A stretch of DNA of 64,000 bases from Salarias fasciatus (taxonomy: Eukaryota; Chordata; Actinopteri; Blenniiformes; Blenniidae), in assembly GCF_902148845.1 (NCBI RefSeq), contig NC_043760.1:16842994-16906993 (forward strand), read 5' to 3'. The notes beneath the pieces were generated by a model. That model searched no databases and was not told the origin of the DNA. It saw nothing but the letters and a program-made list of their open reading frames with translations. The first letter of the stretch is position 1. Every line of letters begins with the position of its first letter. Position numbers and translations under genes: made by a program. This document shows, piece by piece, positions 13,101 to 26,104 of this stretch.

Positions 13101-14109
13101 CCAGGCTAATCTCTCTAACTAGATTACTCCAACACTGAGTCGCAGTGAGAGGTCTTTGGTCTTATACCGAAGGCTGGCTGGACAAACAATAAAACTTTGC
13201 TGAAGTTTACTTCTGTGATTTTTATCTTAGAGTTTTTTGCTGAATTTTTCACTACATAACAGGAATTATTGTCTTGTCTGAGAAATCTTTTAATTTGTAT
13301 ATTATGAATTATGTAATATTAATTGCTCCATTCATCACACACCTGTAAAGTGTCCATTGTTATTTTGTCCTCTCTGCCGGTGAATCATCTCACGCTGAAT
13401 GAATCTGCATGATTATTCACCCTCTTCTAGTTTTATGTAACAGCCAAACTCCAGACTCAGGTTTAGATATGCAGAGGTGCTCCAGTTTGGGGACATTATC
13501 TAAATTGACAAATTGAAATTCAAGTGAGCTGTTGCTGGTGTCCCGAGCTCAATCTATTTACCACCACTCAGGTATTGGCTGGATTTCAGTTCTCAGTACA
13601 ACCGGTAAGAAAATGTTGCAGGATTTTGTTCAGTGTTCATTTTTACTGCTCCACCATTTTCACCACCAAGAAGCAGTAGTAACTTAGTAGTAGTAACTTG
13701 TATGAGATGCATCTTTTATCAGAACTGTTGTGGAATAACCTGTAATGTGAACTATTTTAATTAACACATTACTGCGCTTAACTCAGTTACTATAATTAAA
13801 ATTTCCCCGAGTGTCTTCCTTATTAACTTTATCATTTATGTGAACAGTTTGAAAGCTGTTGTCTCTTTCTTTCCTGTTGCCTTTAGTTTTAGAAGACATT
13901 ACCCTGCTCACACAGTGCTGAATATAGACTTACAGCCACTGATTTTGTGTTTATGAGACATGTCTGCTGTACTCTGCACAGTGGAAGTATATCTCAGCTG
14001 CTTTGTTGCTGCTGCTGATTCTTCTCGGGTTTCTTTGAAGAACAGGTCTTTTGCCAATGCATGCAAAAGATTTTATCCAAATTGCAGAGCTTTAACAATG
14101 ACAGATAAA

Positions 14110-14197
14110 CTCCCAGTTTTTGGGCTTGAGGGTTCTTTTTCTGTGTAGAGTTTGCATGTTCTAGCATTGCTTTTTTTTTTTTTTTTTTTTTTTTTTT
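14110..14197 (+). repeat. Dispersed-repeat fragment followed by a T run
   Basis: GGGTTCTTTTTCTGTGTAGA followed by GTTTGCATGTTCTAGC at 14130-14166 matches the start of the dispersed teleost repeat seen elsewhere in the window. It is broken off by a run of 27 T at 14171-14197. Confidence 0.5.
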
Positions 14198-14879
14198 GGT
14201 TTGGGGGGTATTCAGGCTTCGTTGCTTCTTTTCCCGGAATACACAAGCAGCTGTGTTATAGTAGTAACCCTCAGTGTTATTAAAGGTTTTTTGTGTGTCC
14301 AGTCATGTTGGTGACTGATAGAAAAGAGGTACAAAGACATATACAAATTGCTTTCTCTTGCTTTCTCTCACTTCTCCTCCATCTCTTTTCGTTACCTCTT
14401 TGATTCTCTTTCACATCTCACATCGCTTTCTGTCACCCTTCCCTTTTCTTCTCAGTCTATTTCAGCACCATGTAGGTGTGCTGTTCTAAATTAGCTGAGC
14501 CTTCATTACCACTTTCGCTGGCTGGGAGAATGACTCACTGGCTGCAACACTTCACACTAAGCAACACGAGGCTGACAGGCTGCCTCGCTGTGTCCCAATA
14601 AGGCGCTGCTGGGACAAATAGATCTCTTTTTTAAGTGGCTCATACATATAAGCAGAAGACAATCACATCTAGATATACTGAAGACGTCAGTGTACTCAGT
14701 GCACTTTAGTTTTTATAACCAGTTTTGTGGTTTTACCCTCTTTAGTGTTTTTTATCAGACAGAAAATTACTGTTGGTGTTCTTAGATACAAACACACCCT
14801 AAAATGTAAACTGTGTCATTTTGATTGATTCCCTCACTAAGTCACCTGCATATTAAAAAAAAGACAATTCAGAGTCACT

Positions 14880-15020
14880 ATTTAATCTAACAAGGAGGCA
14901 TTCGGTACAAGAACAGAAGCTGGACAACAAGATGAGCCCACAAAGGCACAGGGGAGAACATGCAAACTCCAGACGGAACAGCCAGCGCCAGAAAGTGAAC
15001 ATATAGCTGTGAGGTGAGCA
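14880..15020 (-). repeat. Degenerate dispersed teleost repeat, minus orientation
   Basis: GGGGAGAACATGCAAACTCC at about 14951-14970, followed by an AGACGGAACAGCCAG-like part, is the reverse complement of the repeat's GGAGTTTGCATGTTCTCCCC core. The flanks (GAGTCACTATTTAATCTAAC at the left) match its other end. It lies about 0.7 kb from a plus-orientation fragment of the same family. Confidence 0.65.
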
Positions 15021-18002
15021 GGTGTGAAAGTAACCAATTACAAAGCGTTCGATATTTCAATTGTTTGGTATCCTAAAATTTAAAAATAAAGTAAATCATT
15101 ACCGAGTAAGCGCACAATCAGAATTATGGACAGAAACCAGAGTCCTTCAGGGAAGCGTTGCTTCAACAGGGAAAACATGCAGCCTTCACATAGGAAATCT
15201 CCCCAAACCCACTGTGGAGTCAAAAGTAATGAACGCTCTGCAGCCTGCGTTTCCTGACCAAAAGGTTGATTTTAAGGGTGATGAGGTGTTATATTTGATA
15301 TGAATACACCTCGACAAGCGTCACAATCCGAGTGATGCAGGAAACACTCAGAAATGAAGGCCACTGAAGTGTTAGACGTGTGAATTTGAGTGACATAACA
15401 TCATTCATTTCCTTCTTCATAACTCACACTGAAGTTTCATTTCAAATAAATGTGCTGCCAGGGAACATACTGTACGAGTCATGAGATGTGTCTCGTACTC
15501 CTCCTCCTCCACCTCCTTCGTGTTTTTCCTCTCGCTCGCCAGTCTTCTGCGTTCACACTGTTAATCCTGTGGCTCGCAGGAAAACACCCACCTTGCTGGT
15601 TATGCAAGAAGACAGAGGATGAGGATCAGCAACAATAGGGCGCAGCAGATTAGTGGCGAAGCGGCTGGCAGTGTGAAGACAGTGACGACGGTGATGTTGT
15701 GGAAGTGATTCAGTCCCTGTGGACTTTCCAACAGTCCTATAACAAGCTCAGTCTGGAGGGTGAACGCCAGGGAGACACATCTCCCACATCTCCCCTGTGC
15801 GTGCGTGTGTGTGTGTGCGCGCGTGCGCGTGCATATTAGATTAAGTGTGCTGGTGTGTTTTTTAAAGGGCTAAAGCAGCAGAGAGACAGAAAGAGACTCA
15901 GTTGTCAGTAGCGACCAGCTTGCTTCCCTATTGCTATTCAGGACACACACACAAGCACTCAAACACTGCTGTAGTGAATAACTGACCCTCTCAATACCAC
16001 CACCAACACCACCACCATCACCCCTCACCCCCCCACCCCTCTCTTTCCAACTCTCTCTCACTTTCCTCTGTTTGCTCCATCCTCGTGGATTAATGCTCAC
16101 AAGCTTTACAAATTGATCACCTCTTACAATACAGAGCATTAAATCACCACCCATCACCCTCCTGAGGTGAAGATCTAACAAGACTGCTATTTTCTTTCCC
16201 CTGCGTGTGAGTTGGGCTCTGAACTGCTGTCTTGTCTCTATTGTCTGATAAAACACGGTGCGGACATACTCAGATCTTTGCAGAATTACACTGTCATGAA
16301 ACCGGATTTGAGGTTAATCTGCCATTAGCAAATGCTTTTATGTTCTGTATCAGACCAGCTCTGCTGTCACACAGTTATGTAAACTGTGTCTCAGACTTTG
16401 ATGGACCTTTGGCGCCCCCACGTGGTTGATATCTCTTATTGTTGCCCTCCTCTTTGGGCTGCAGCAACACCAGTGAGATGCCTCATGAAAGATGGACGAC
16501 AAAAGGTAATACCTGAAAAATCACGTTTTGAAGTGTTAAGAAGATCGCAATGTACAAGTATCTTCACAATTCAGTAAAGTTTTGTTAAGCTATTCTATTT
16601 AAAAGCCACCATGTGGATATATTCTGTAAATATTATTTGGTACTCTGGGAGGCACCAGTGAGTAACTATTCCTTCTAAGATAAAGTAAATTGCTCTAAAT
16701 TGTTACGAAGTAATACTATTTCAAGTCCGCAGCATGTTGTTATGACACAATATTATAAGATTATTATATAATTAGTAGACTTTGTTAAAATACTCTTATG
16801 AATTTAAGGGTTTTCTCTCGATATTGCACAGCCTACTGTACTTTTAAAATAGAGTAATACAGAAAGCAGGTGTCAAAGGGTTCTTTAGAGTTAGCAGAAT
16901 GTTAACACAATGACCAAGCTGCTCCCTCTTTCTAACACACCACTGTTGCTGTCCAGAGGTGAAAAATGATTTCTACTCCATTATTAATTATTAATTAGAT
17001 TATTCAGGTACCTGCACTTTACTAGAGTTGCCTCTGACAAATCTCTGTACTTTCAACTTCTTCTTGTCTTCAAACTTTCTTTTTTTTTTCTTCAATCAGC
17101 TAATTGGAGGATTTTTTAAAATCACGTGGAACAGAGAAGATGCACAATGATGAAGACACATCAACCAACGTTTAATATGACAAGACTTCCTGTTTCTATT
17201 TCAAAAATTAAACTCCAAAACAAAATAAAAAAAAAATACGTTGAAATATACATCATATTGTTTTAAAGTCTGACCAGGTTTATTCCCTTTTAATGAGAGA
17301 ATATTTACTTTATGACTGAAAACATTATCAATGTCATTGATATATTTTAACATAGTACAAATGTCTTTTTTGAACTTTTGTACTGAAGTATGCTTCAGAG
17401 CACACTTTATAGATCAGAATAAAGTTTTATTATTCTTCGTTTATCATTGCATGAAGTTACATGCAAACCCTGGTGGAAAGACAATTTGAGCTCCCTGCAG
17501 GTTATGAAGGTTTTTATATCAACGTGATTCAGCAGTGACACAGGCAGTAAAATACAAGGTAAAAGGACACGAACATATTGACAAGTAAGCCCTGTTATAA
17601 CAGTCTGGATTTTATTGACTTGATTCGTTTGTCATTGGTTACAATTGTTTAATCACAGCATGGTTCTGTGTAAATGAACACAATCTATTTCACTTTAAAA
17701 TTACTTAAAGGCAGATCATTCTGCCTACTTCTACTCTACAGTATTTACAGAGAGGTTGATGAATTCACAGTATAGTATGCAGCCTATTCACAAAATACAA
17801 CTCTGTGCACTGCACGTTTTTTCTATTGTTATTGCATGTGGATCAGGTATGATGTCCCTATAAATACAGTGTGCAGGATTCTCATCTGTGAGCAAACCAG
17901 GACTTAAAGTGAACGGACTGTACATATTAGCTGACAGCTTTTTCTTTTCTTTTTTATCAAATTAAATTAACTTCAAATGAAGATCAGTGAAGCACAATTT
18001 AA

Positions 18003-18022
18003 CCACTAGATGGTGCTAGTGG
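18003..18022 (+). promoter_or_regulatory. CTCF-like, nearly palindromic motif downstream of fev
   Basis: CCACTAGATGGTGCTAGTGG matches the known CTCF core CCASYAGRKGGCRS at 13 of 14 positions, with T for C at position 12. It lies between the convergent cdk5r2 and fev genes. Similar sequences also travel in fish repeats, so binding is a guess. Confidence 0.35.
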
Positions 18023-18342
18023 TCCATTAATTGCTTTGCACTCGCTTTCCTAAACGGTGCAAATTCAGTTTGCAGCATAGAGCTGTAAATAATGCTTTTT
18101 TTTTTTTTTTTGCTCTATAGTTTGCAGTATGTTGCGTTTATAGATGACTGGGAAGTTGTGAAATTTGTCCTTCTAAACATCGAAAATGCGCCTCAAAGTA
18201 AAGAAAAGGTGGTTTTATAGGAGGCATAATCGCTGACTGTCTGTTTTCATGTAAACAGGTCCAAAATGGACTTTTCCAGCTGTAAGTCTTCCGAGCTCTC
18301 ATGCACTGCATTAACGCATTGCTCCTGAAGCTGGTTTATCTA

Positions 18343-18348
18343 TTTATT
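18343..18348 (-). terminator. fev: Candidate fev polyadenylation signal
   Basis: TTTATT on the plus strand gives AATAAA on the fev strand, about 365 nt after the fev stop, inside an A/T-rich stretch. Further AATAAA-type signals occur downstream, so the end used is uncertain. Confidence 0.35.
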
Positions 18349-18709
18349 TTTATTATTCTTTTTTTTTCGCAAATAATGTCCATTTCAGATTTAATTTCTT
18401 AAAAAAAAAGAAAATCTACATTGCGCAGCTGTATTGGATAACTTGAGTTTTTTTTTAAGTACAAACTGCAGGATAAATCACACATTCAAATAAATTTCGT
18501 GTTTAAACTGTAGAGAATTACATTTTTTTCCCCAAAAAACCAAAATTCCAGTAGTTTAAGTAGCATGCGTCGTAATTGTAATCTTTAAAATTCCTACATG
18601 TGGATAAAAACTGGCTGTACATTTTATAATTTTACAAGCTAATCTTAAAGGAATGTATCCTCGCTGTCCTGGTGTCTCAGTGCGCTTTCTGCGGCTCTGC
18701 AGCAGGCAG

Positions 18710-21085
18710 TCAGTTGTAGTGGTTGTTGATGTTGCTCAGGCTGTTGATGTTGTTGACGCAGCTGATGTGGGACGGAGACACGGTGCCGAACGGCCCCGGC
18801 GGCTGCAGGTTGTGGCTGTGGTACAGAGCCGCGGAGGGGGACCCGGGCCAGTAGGAGAAGCCCGAGGGCCCCACGCCGGGGGCCACCAGGTTGAGTTTGG
18901 AGATCCCGGAGAAGGGGATCGGGGAGAAGTTCCCCTGGAACTTGTAGATGGCCTGCTCCGTGGTGGACGGCTGGCACACCTGCGCCAGGCCGTGGAAGTC
19001 GAACTTGTACGCGTACCTCTTGCCGTGCACTTTGGTCATGATGTTCTTGTCGTAGTAGTAGCGCAGCGCGCGGCTCAGCTTGTCGTAGTTCATGTTGGGC
19101 TTGCTCTTGCGCTCTCCCCAGCGCCGGGCCACCTCGTCCGGGTCGATGAGCTTGAACTCCCCGTTGGTTCCCTCCCAGGCGATGCAGGACATGTTGGTGC
19201 TGTCGGACAGCAGCTCCAGCAGGAACTGCCACAGCTGGATCTGCCCGCTGCCTGCGAAAACACCAACATCGGATGACAATATGTCCCAAAGCAGCGGTGC
19301 GAGGTGTAAATCATGGCAGAAAATCTGCATATTAGAGAAGAAAAAGCGCAAACCCAAAATATCTGGACGGATAAAAACACAGTCGATAAAACATCTTTGG
19401 TCAATTAAAGTTTAGTTTATTATCATTCAGATCAAAATCCTTTGTCAGTATAATTAAAAACTGATTTAGCTTAAAATAGATGTACATTCAAAAACCTCGA
19501 TGCTGGCATTGTAATAATTTATAAATCGCCTTTTCTCTCTCTCTAAGCTTGTTTTATTATCAGTTTACCGCTCCGTTTCAAAGTAATTATCTTTTTCTCC
19601 CAGACTATATAATGTGTAATATTCAAGACGATTTGTTTAGAAATTAAACTCAAAAATATTAAAAATGGAATTCGAGCTGTTGTATAAATGATAAACAGCA
19701 ATGCATTGTAATTCGCACGAGCGATTGATGTTTATTTTTTTCCCCTGGATGAAAGATTTTGTGTAAAGCTACATATCTTTTTTGGGAAAGTTTAATAGCT
19801 TCCGAATTTAGGTTTTGTTTTGCTTTTTTCTTTTCGTTTGCTTGTGTGTGCGATTTATCTAAGCAGTTATTTTTTCATTCATCACTGAAGACTGAAAATT
19901 ACGCACAGGTTTTTGAGTTGTGGTGCTTTCATATTTGGTTATTTTTGTTACATTTAAGTAAATCCTGGATGTGAAATAATTTTGTTCATTAAATCTTTAG
20001 TCTGGATCTTCAGAATAACAGTTATTTTATCAAACGTTATAAATAAACACTTAATAGAAAATCATGATAAAATACTTTATTCCTACAATTCATCCAGTAT
20101 AACAACTAATTGACTATATAACATTAAAAAAAATCTATTTTTTAAATTTTATGTCACCATTTTTTGTTTTTGGAATAACTGGATGCTTCTTTCCTGAAAG
20201 TATTTTAACATGAAATCAAAATCCCATATTTTTCACTGTTTTAATCCCTTTTGAAACGAACATTTTAGTTTCTTTTTTGTTCTTTTTTGCATATTTTGTA
20301 TTTGAAACATTGCACTCGTTAGTATAATATAATAAACTGAGGCTGTCTCTTACCTTTTTGCACGCCTGTATTTATTGGACCCCAAGATGTTCCTTTGCTT
20401 TCTTTCAACAGATTTTCTGTTGGATCTGAAATAAAAACAGAAACATGTTCAACATCCTAAAAATGCGACAATGGGTAGGTGTGTGCCTTCAATCTTTTTA
20501 TATTGGCTGCATTTGAAATCATCACGACACTCCTGCCTTGCTGGGGTTAAATTAAATCGAAAATAAGTCTCTTGTTCAATGAAATTTACAAAGCATTAAA
20601 TATAATTTGTATTTCTCGGAGATACAATTCATCATCCAGCCCAGAGCAGTTGCCGAAAAAGTCTCCCAGTGTTGCTCAACTGATGCCCAGACCATCATTT
20701 CAAGTTGAAAATGGCTTAAAATTCCGAAAATCTGAAACAAATTGCGAAACAGATTAAAAATCCTAATTGCATCCAGGTCCGGCAGGAGTCTAATGCGTGA
20801 AGCGTGTCGTCTTTGCGGTCTCCCCCTGCGAGAAGCCAGGAAACGCGTCCAGGAAAAAGGATTTCCGATTTCCGACAAAAGAGCAGACGGGCTTTCAGAT
20901 TGAAAAGGCTGAACAATGCTGTGCCCTGGAAATGGAGCGCCGACGTCCGCGGGACTCCGACACCCGGCAGAAAAACTCAAAAATCAGATCATAATGGGTT
21001 ATTTCTACCATTCTTTAACGGGGCAAAACGACGAACCTGAGAGATACATGTTGAACATGAGGTTTCCTCCGCAGTCCTGTCTCAT
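18710..21085 (-). CDS. fev: ETS transcription factor FEV (Pet-1 orthologue)
   Basis: Three coding exons on the minus strand: 21037-21085, 20354-20425 and 18710-19251. All introns are GT-AG and the exons join in frame to 220 aa. FEV/Pet-1 is the nuclear ETS-family activator that fixes serotonergic neuron identity. Exon 1 encodes [16 protein letters not shown], close to the start of mammalian FEV. Exon 2 gives the [10 protein letters not shown] linker. Exon 3 carries the whole ETS DNA-binding domain at about residues 45-125, including [11 protein letters not shown], the recognition-helix region [19 protein letters not shown] and KRYAYKFDF. The tail contains [14 protein letters not shown] and ends NINNHYN. 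Human FEV is 238 aa and has polyalanine runs in this tail that are absent here. ERG and FLI1 share the ETS domain but have long N-terminal regions with a Pointed domain, so the short N-terminus identifies FEV. The position between cdk5r2 and cryba2 agrees with human 2q35. Confidence 0.96.
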
Positions 21086-21149
21086 TGTGTTCACTTGTTC
21101 AGAAAGGGTTGGATTTCATTTCGTTGGTGGCGGAGGAAAAGATTTTTAT

Positions 21150-21370
21150 TAAACTTTATCTCATAACTGTGATCTGGAATAAATGCGGGTGGACAGATTG
21201 AAGTTTCCAGGCAACTGTCACTGGCCCCCATCTCTGAGACAATATTCAGACAGCAATTTCCCCTGGTGCATTGCTTTAATTAAAAGAGCAATTTACCTCT
21301 GTCAGCCCGCCTGGTGCCCACAATAAAAAGAGGCCGATAGAAATTCGGCCCTTATCAATCCGCCATCACA
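21150..21370 (-). promoter_or_regulatory. fev: fev proximal promoter with GATA-type sites
   Basis: On the fev strand, AGATAA lies at 21156-21161, about 75 nt before the ATG, and TGATAA lies at 21352-21357. GATA factors are known upstream regulators of FEV/Pet-1 in serotonergic precursors, so direct control is a reasonable inference. No canonical TATA box is seen; a TTTTTATT stretch on the fev strand near 21323-21330 is the nearest thing. Confidence 0.4.
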
Positions 21371-23054
21371 GTTTAATAAAGTTTCCGCGTTAAGATCTGA
21401 GTTTCTATGGTGAATTGAAGTGTTTGACATGGAAACCAGTTCAGATCCTCCTCACTTTTCCGCCCCTTTACCTCTCGGCAAACAGCAAAGGCCTATTTCA
21501 TGTTGGAAAAAGAATATTTACCTTCACAAACACGCTCCAGTGGGCACGGGAAAACAAGAACATTTCATCCCCCCAAGACCGTCTCTGTGTGGCTTTGGGG
21601 TTATATGGCCTCAATCTGAGGGTAATGAGGTCGTAACTCTAAATCAAGGCTTCTGATGCTGACTGACCTTATCATGTCCTTTAAAAAAAAATAAAAAGAC
21701 AGCAGTAGACTGTAGGAAAGTGTGGTTTTGACTGTAAATGCGTGGTCTAACAAAGCTTATACTGATGAAAAAAATAGTAATAAATAATCTATAATAATGA
21801 GATGTTATCTAAACACAACGCTGAATTACTGAAACTGAGGAGTTTTCCATCTTTATGCCAATGTGTCACATTTTTACTCACTTTGTTGTTATTGTGCGAT
21901 TTGCAGGATGTGGTGGGAGGATGGATCCATATCTGCTTAACTATTGTTCAATGGCATGAAGCATCATTAAAGCAGCTCCATCTGCAAACTGAACAAAATA
22001 GATCAATCAGGAGACAAACATAAGGGCCACGGACCAAAAGCGGCCCACCAGAGGGTGTGTTTTACTAAAGAACACGACACTGAGAGCTGAACAGCAGATG
22101 GCACAACTCCCAGTAATGATGCAGGCAGCAGTGTTAATGCAAAAGAGCATTGGCATTAAAAACATGCAGCTTAAGAAGACAGTGTGGAGAAACAGAAGCT
22201 GCTGTTGCAGACATTTCCACAGAAATAGGCCTATCCTTATTTATAAGGTATAATGAGAACTGGGACAACTGTGAAGACTAAAATGACCGCCCTGACCAGT
22301 TATCTCAGACTGAGTAGAATATTTGAATTCCGGATTCTGTTTTTACAAAATGAAAGATGTGCTTGTCGACAGCAGTCCAGATGGCAAATATGTTAGCAGA
22401 GTTTGTCAGAGGTTTGAGTTGGTACAATAGTTAAGTTACTCCATTAGACACAGCTGAAAGGCAGAAACAGGAAGCTGTAATGAAACTGTAAAGCACTTTA
22501 CGTTCAAATAAAAAGAAGCTTTATTCTTTCCACTTCATTGCTCTTTTATTTGATGTTCTTTCATTCACTCCTCATGCTGTCATCATCATAAACATGGTTC
22601 CTCTTCTTACAAATTGCATCTTTTCATATAGTTATAATGCATAACACTGGCACTGTGGTAAGAATATTTTCAGCACAGATTTAATGAGATTAATCCTGTA
22701 ACATTTGATCCTGTCACTCTTTATTCTGTGTTTCATTGTTTGTACTTGTGGTCACAGTGGTTTCAAAGTATGTTGCTTTTGTGCTTTAGGTAAAAACAAC
22801 AATAAATTCATTCAATATATCAGTGACATACATTTTTTTTCTAAAGTCATCTAATCAAACAAGCTAATTTGCATTGAAGGAAACAAATAGATAAAAAAAA
22901 ATCTGTGAATAAAAATTGATAGAAAGTTGTTTTTGAGTTTCAGACTACAGAATGTCTGCTGTTCGCTCAACTCAGGATATCTGCTGTATTTTTGGAATTG
23001 TTTTCATCGCCAGGTATGTTCAGTGTTCAAGGAAGGATATCAATAAAGTACCAG

Positions 23055-23225
23055 CTGTGGATCGTTGGAAGAGTAGGTCTTCTCTCAGGCAAAAGGTTGC
23101 AAGTTCGATTTCCTATCTGTCCACACTGAAGTGTCCTTGAGCAAGACACTGAACCCCAAACGGCTCTCAATGGATGAACTGAACAGTTGCTTGGCATCTT
23201 CCTCCATTGGTGTGAGGTGGAGAAA
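23055..23225 (+). repeat. Old dispersed repeat with a pol III B-box-like motif
   Basis: The block GGTTGCAAGTTCGATTTCCT, then a GTGTCCTTGAGCAAGACACTG-like part and AACCCCAAA, is the signature of a very common fish repeat. GTTCGATT resembles the B box of a tRNA promoter, which suggests a tRNA-derived short element or a tRNA-like non-autonomous element. It is diverged and lacks clear end repeats. A second, inverted copy lies at 63130-63245. Confidence 0.6.
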
Positions 23226-25559
23226 AAGTGCTGCAAAAGAGAAATTAACCTTAACAGCATAAAAAATACAAGTAACAAAAAAATAATTGTTCATGTTGTA
23301 CCTTCTGCAATCCTTATGTGCGTTTCCTATTTTTATCATATTTCACAATACTTGTCTTTTTCATATTTCTCATATTTCTGTCTCAAAAATCAAAACATGT
23401 TTAATAAATACAAAAAAGACAATAAAATGCTTGATTGATAAAATGCCATAAAGAACAGGACATCCACAAATCTCAGAGAGTGTGAGCAACTTTATTTCTT
23501 CGCATAACAAGCAGTGCATTTGTGAAACCCTCAGGACACACATACTGTACATGGTAAAACAACTCCTTACACATCACATCCACATTCATTTCTATCATTA
23601 AACTACAATTTAATCCCATTCAGGTGGTTTTTTTTTCACAGTATAAAGATACAACATATGTTATGGTCTCAGTGTTGGCTGCACTGAGGGTGAACGATCT
23701 GCTAATTATTAAACATTTCTCTAATGGCTCACCAAAGACAGCACAAGGAACAATGCAACAGGCTAATATGTAACAACTTTAACTATTTAATGTATCATGG
23801 TCATGCATACTGCAGAGCATGAAAGTCATTTTAAATACACTAATCCAATCCACAGAGTCAGTTTGCACATGCATTAACATAAAAACTGGTTTTGCACGAT
23901 GACTCATTGGATCCACATTATCGAAAGAATTATGCTGCAACATAAAATGCAAAGACTTGTCCTTCCTGCTTATAAGATCAGGAGAAGATCAGATTGCAGT
24001 GCTCATTATTGAGTAGAGTATTGTTTGTCCTCCATTCCCGGCTGAAAGGCGTTTAGTCTCTGGCGTCCCAGGCTTGCTTTAGCTGCCTGTGTCCATGTAA
24101 AAGTCGCAGGCAACTTAAAACAAGCCTGGAGAGCCAGACTGTGTCTTTGGTGAAGCGGTTGAGGAAAGGTCGCCTTCTTCCAGAGACCAGTGTAGCCAGA
24201 AAACAACACATGAAGAAATGAAAATACATGTTTTCACAAGATAAACGTAATGTAGTGGATGCAAATTGTCTTAAAATATATATCTTTAAAATGGACATTA
24301 AAAGAAAAAGTATGATTGCAGTTGTTTCACATCATGCTTGTTTTTTGCACATAAACTAAGATGGTAATTTAAATGTTTCAGTTGGTTTATAGTTTAACTG
24401 AGCCATTCGACACTGCAAAAAACAACAGCAATCATTTTTAGATCAAAACGTAAAAAGTTCTTTCAGATTAAGATGCACTAATCTTCTGATCTACAGAGCA
24501 ATCGCTGCTATAAAACTATTTTCCCTAAGTTATCATCAACAAGTGCAGAGTACTCAGCTTACCTTGCAGCTCTGAGCAGCACCCCTTCCTGTGTCTTGCT
24601 ACACTACTCAAGTTTCCTCCAGTGCAACAGCTTTAATCAGTCTGCAGAGGAATGTATGTTTGAGAAAGGTGTGTGTGTATGGTTACACATTTATTAAAAG
24701 ATCCTGGTCTTTTGGGTGTGGGACCGCGAGCGAGTGAAGGCTTTTGGGTGTGTAACACGGAATCCTACGTCCTGAACCAACAGGAGGTGTGTGTGTGGAG
24801 GTAAACACACTCCAGGATCCCAGTGTGTGACTGTAAGATAAACACAGCAGGGGTCATATTAGAATAAACAAACAATTGTCAGGCTTCTCCTGTCACATGC
24901 AGTACTGACGTGTAGCTTGTAAAGGGAAATCATCTCTCGATGCTCGAACTGAATTTGTAGTAATTTAAAGTTTATTCCACAAATCCCTTGTTGAGTTCAT
25001 GATCACATCGATTTTGTAAATTTAGATGAACAGGAAGTTTTGTGAACTGCAGCTTTGAAACCAGCCAAATGATTCACCTCTCAACAGCAACAAATGTCAC
25101 TGAATGAAAAAAGTTAAAGGGTTGGGGTTAAATAACTTTTAAATAACTGACTCCCCTGAGTTCAGTTAAATCTCCAAACATGTGAAATAGAAAGAACATG
25201 ATGACATATAAAACTCTGCTTTAAGTAGACTGATCTCTTTGACCACATGACTTTATAAGAAGGAGACACGTGAATGAGATAGATTAGAGAGCCATGCAGG
25301 AAGTACAGCAGGAGAGGCTGAGCTGGAAGTAAAGCCTTTTAATGTAGATAAATGGATAATTTACTAATAATGCAGGAAATGAATGAAATTATTCCAGCAA
25401 CTGAAATAACAAAGAAAAATATTTTTTTCACAGCTAGTATCAAGCTATACAACAAAGTTGCAAGTAAAACCAAAATATATTTTGTCAAATAAAGCAAAAA
25501 TCGATTTTCTATGGCAAAATTAGACACCATGCATGGCTGCACAGTCATATGGCTGTTAG

Positions 25560-25765
25560 AGAATGTCTGTAGTTGGAATCCATTGGGCTTCTGGTCCTTT
25601 CTGTGTGGAGTTTGCGTGGTCTCCCGCAGTCCAAGATCATTTCAAAACTGCCCGAGGTGTGAGTGTCATAGACCAGTGACTCATTCAGGGTGTACCCTGC
25701 CTTTGCGGATAGCCGGTTGGTTTCAGCCGAACCCCGCCACCCCTGTGATCCTTGTTGGGATGAAG
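25560..25765 (+). repeat. Dispersed teleost repeat, plus orientation
   Basis: TTCTGTGTGGAGTTTGCGTG, then a CAGTCCAAGATC-like part, GTGAGTGTCATAGACCAGTG, GGGTGTACCCTGCCTTTGC and AACCCCGCCACCCCTGTGAT follow the full order of the repeat's consensus blocks. This makes it the most complete copy in the window. Its start is slightly ragged. Confidence 0.7.
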
Positions 25766-25814
25766 AGATAAAGAAGTTGGGAGATAGATTCTGCGTCCGT
25801 CAGACATCTTTCCT

Positions 25815-25866
25815 ATTGTGAAACACGGTGGTGGCAGCATCATGTTGTGGAGGTGCTTCTTTACAA
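25815..25866 (+). mobile_element. Tc1/mariner-like transposase fragment
   Basis: The frame starting at 25815 translates to IVKHGGGSIMLWRCFF. This matches the strongly conserved VKHGGGSIMLWGCF block of Tc1-family transposases, with R in place of the usual G after W. No open frame extends either way and no terminal inverted repeats were seen. It is therefore a very short fossil of a DNA transposon wedged between two copies of another repeat. Confidence 0.75.
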
Positions 25867-26104
25867 CAAACCTCAAACTGTTTATTTATTTAAAGCGCTT
25901 TTTAAAATAAAGTTTTCATTTATTACATCATCATCTGGATCACCTGTGGAGAGATTTCACTTTCATACATTCAAAACAGTGAAGCAACTGAAAGTTTTGT
26001 ACTATTCTCTGCAATGTTTTTATTACAAAACCACAGCACCCACGAGTAGTGGCATTGTCATCCATTGTCATGAAAATCGGATCTATTCTTACCAGTTCGC
26101 CTCG

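Larger units (their letters stand above)
7990..18340. other. Intergenic region between convergent cdk5r2 and fev
   Basis: No coding exon was found. Visible contents are a long CT microsatellite (10052-10121), two pieces of a dispersed repeat in opposite orientation (14110-14165 and 14880-15020) and a 27-bp T run (14171-14197). There is also a GT/GC-alternating patch near 15795-15835, a CCA-rich low-complexity stretch near 15998-16045 and a near-palindromic CTCF-like motif at 18003-18022. The rest is AT-rich with nothing I can name. Confidence 0.6.

Noticed and set aside
18710-19251. fev exon 3 belonging to ERG or FLI1
   Set aside because: The upstream exons give the short FEV N-terminus with no Pointed domain, and the neighbours are cdk5r2 and cryba2.
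18653-19276. 207-codon open frame on the plus strand opposite fev
   Set aside because: It is the antisense shadow of the GC-rich fev exon 3. The minus-strand frame carries the ETS domain.
23080-23120. A tRNA gene because of the GTTCGATT B-box-like motif
   Set aside because: There is no cloverleaf or A box. The surrounding sequence is a known kind of dispersed fish repeat with another copy at 63130-63245.
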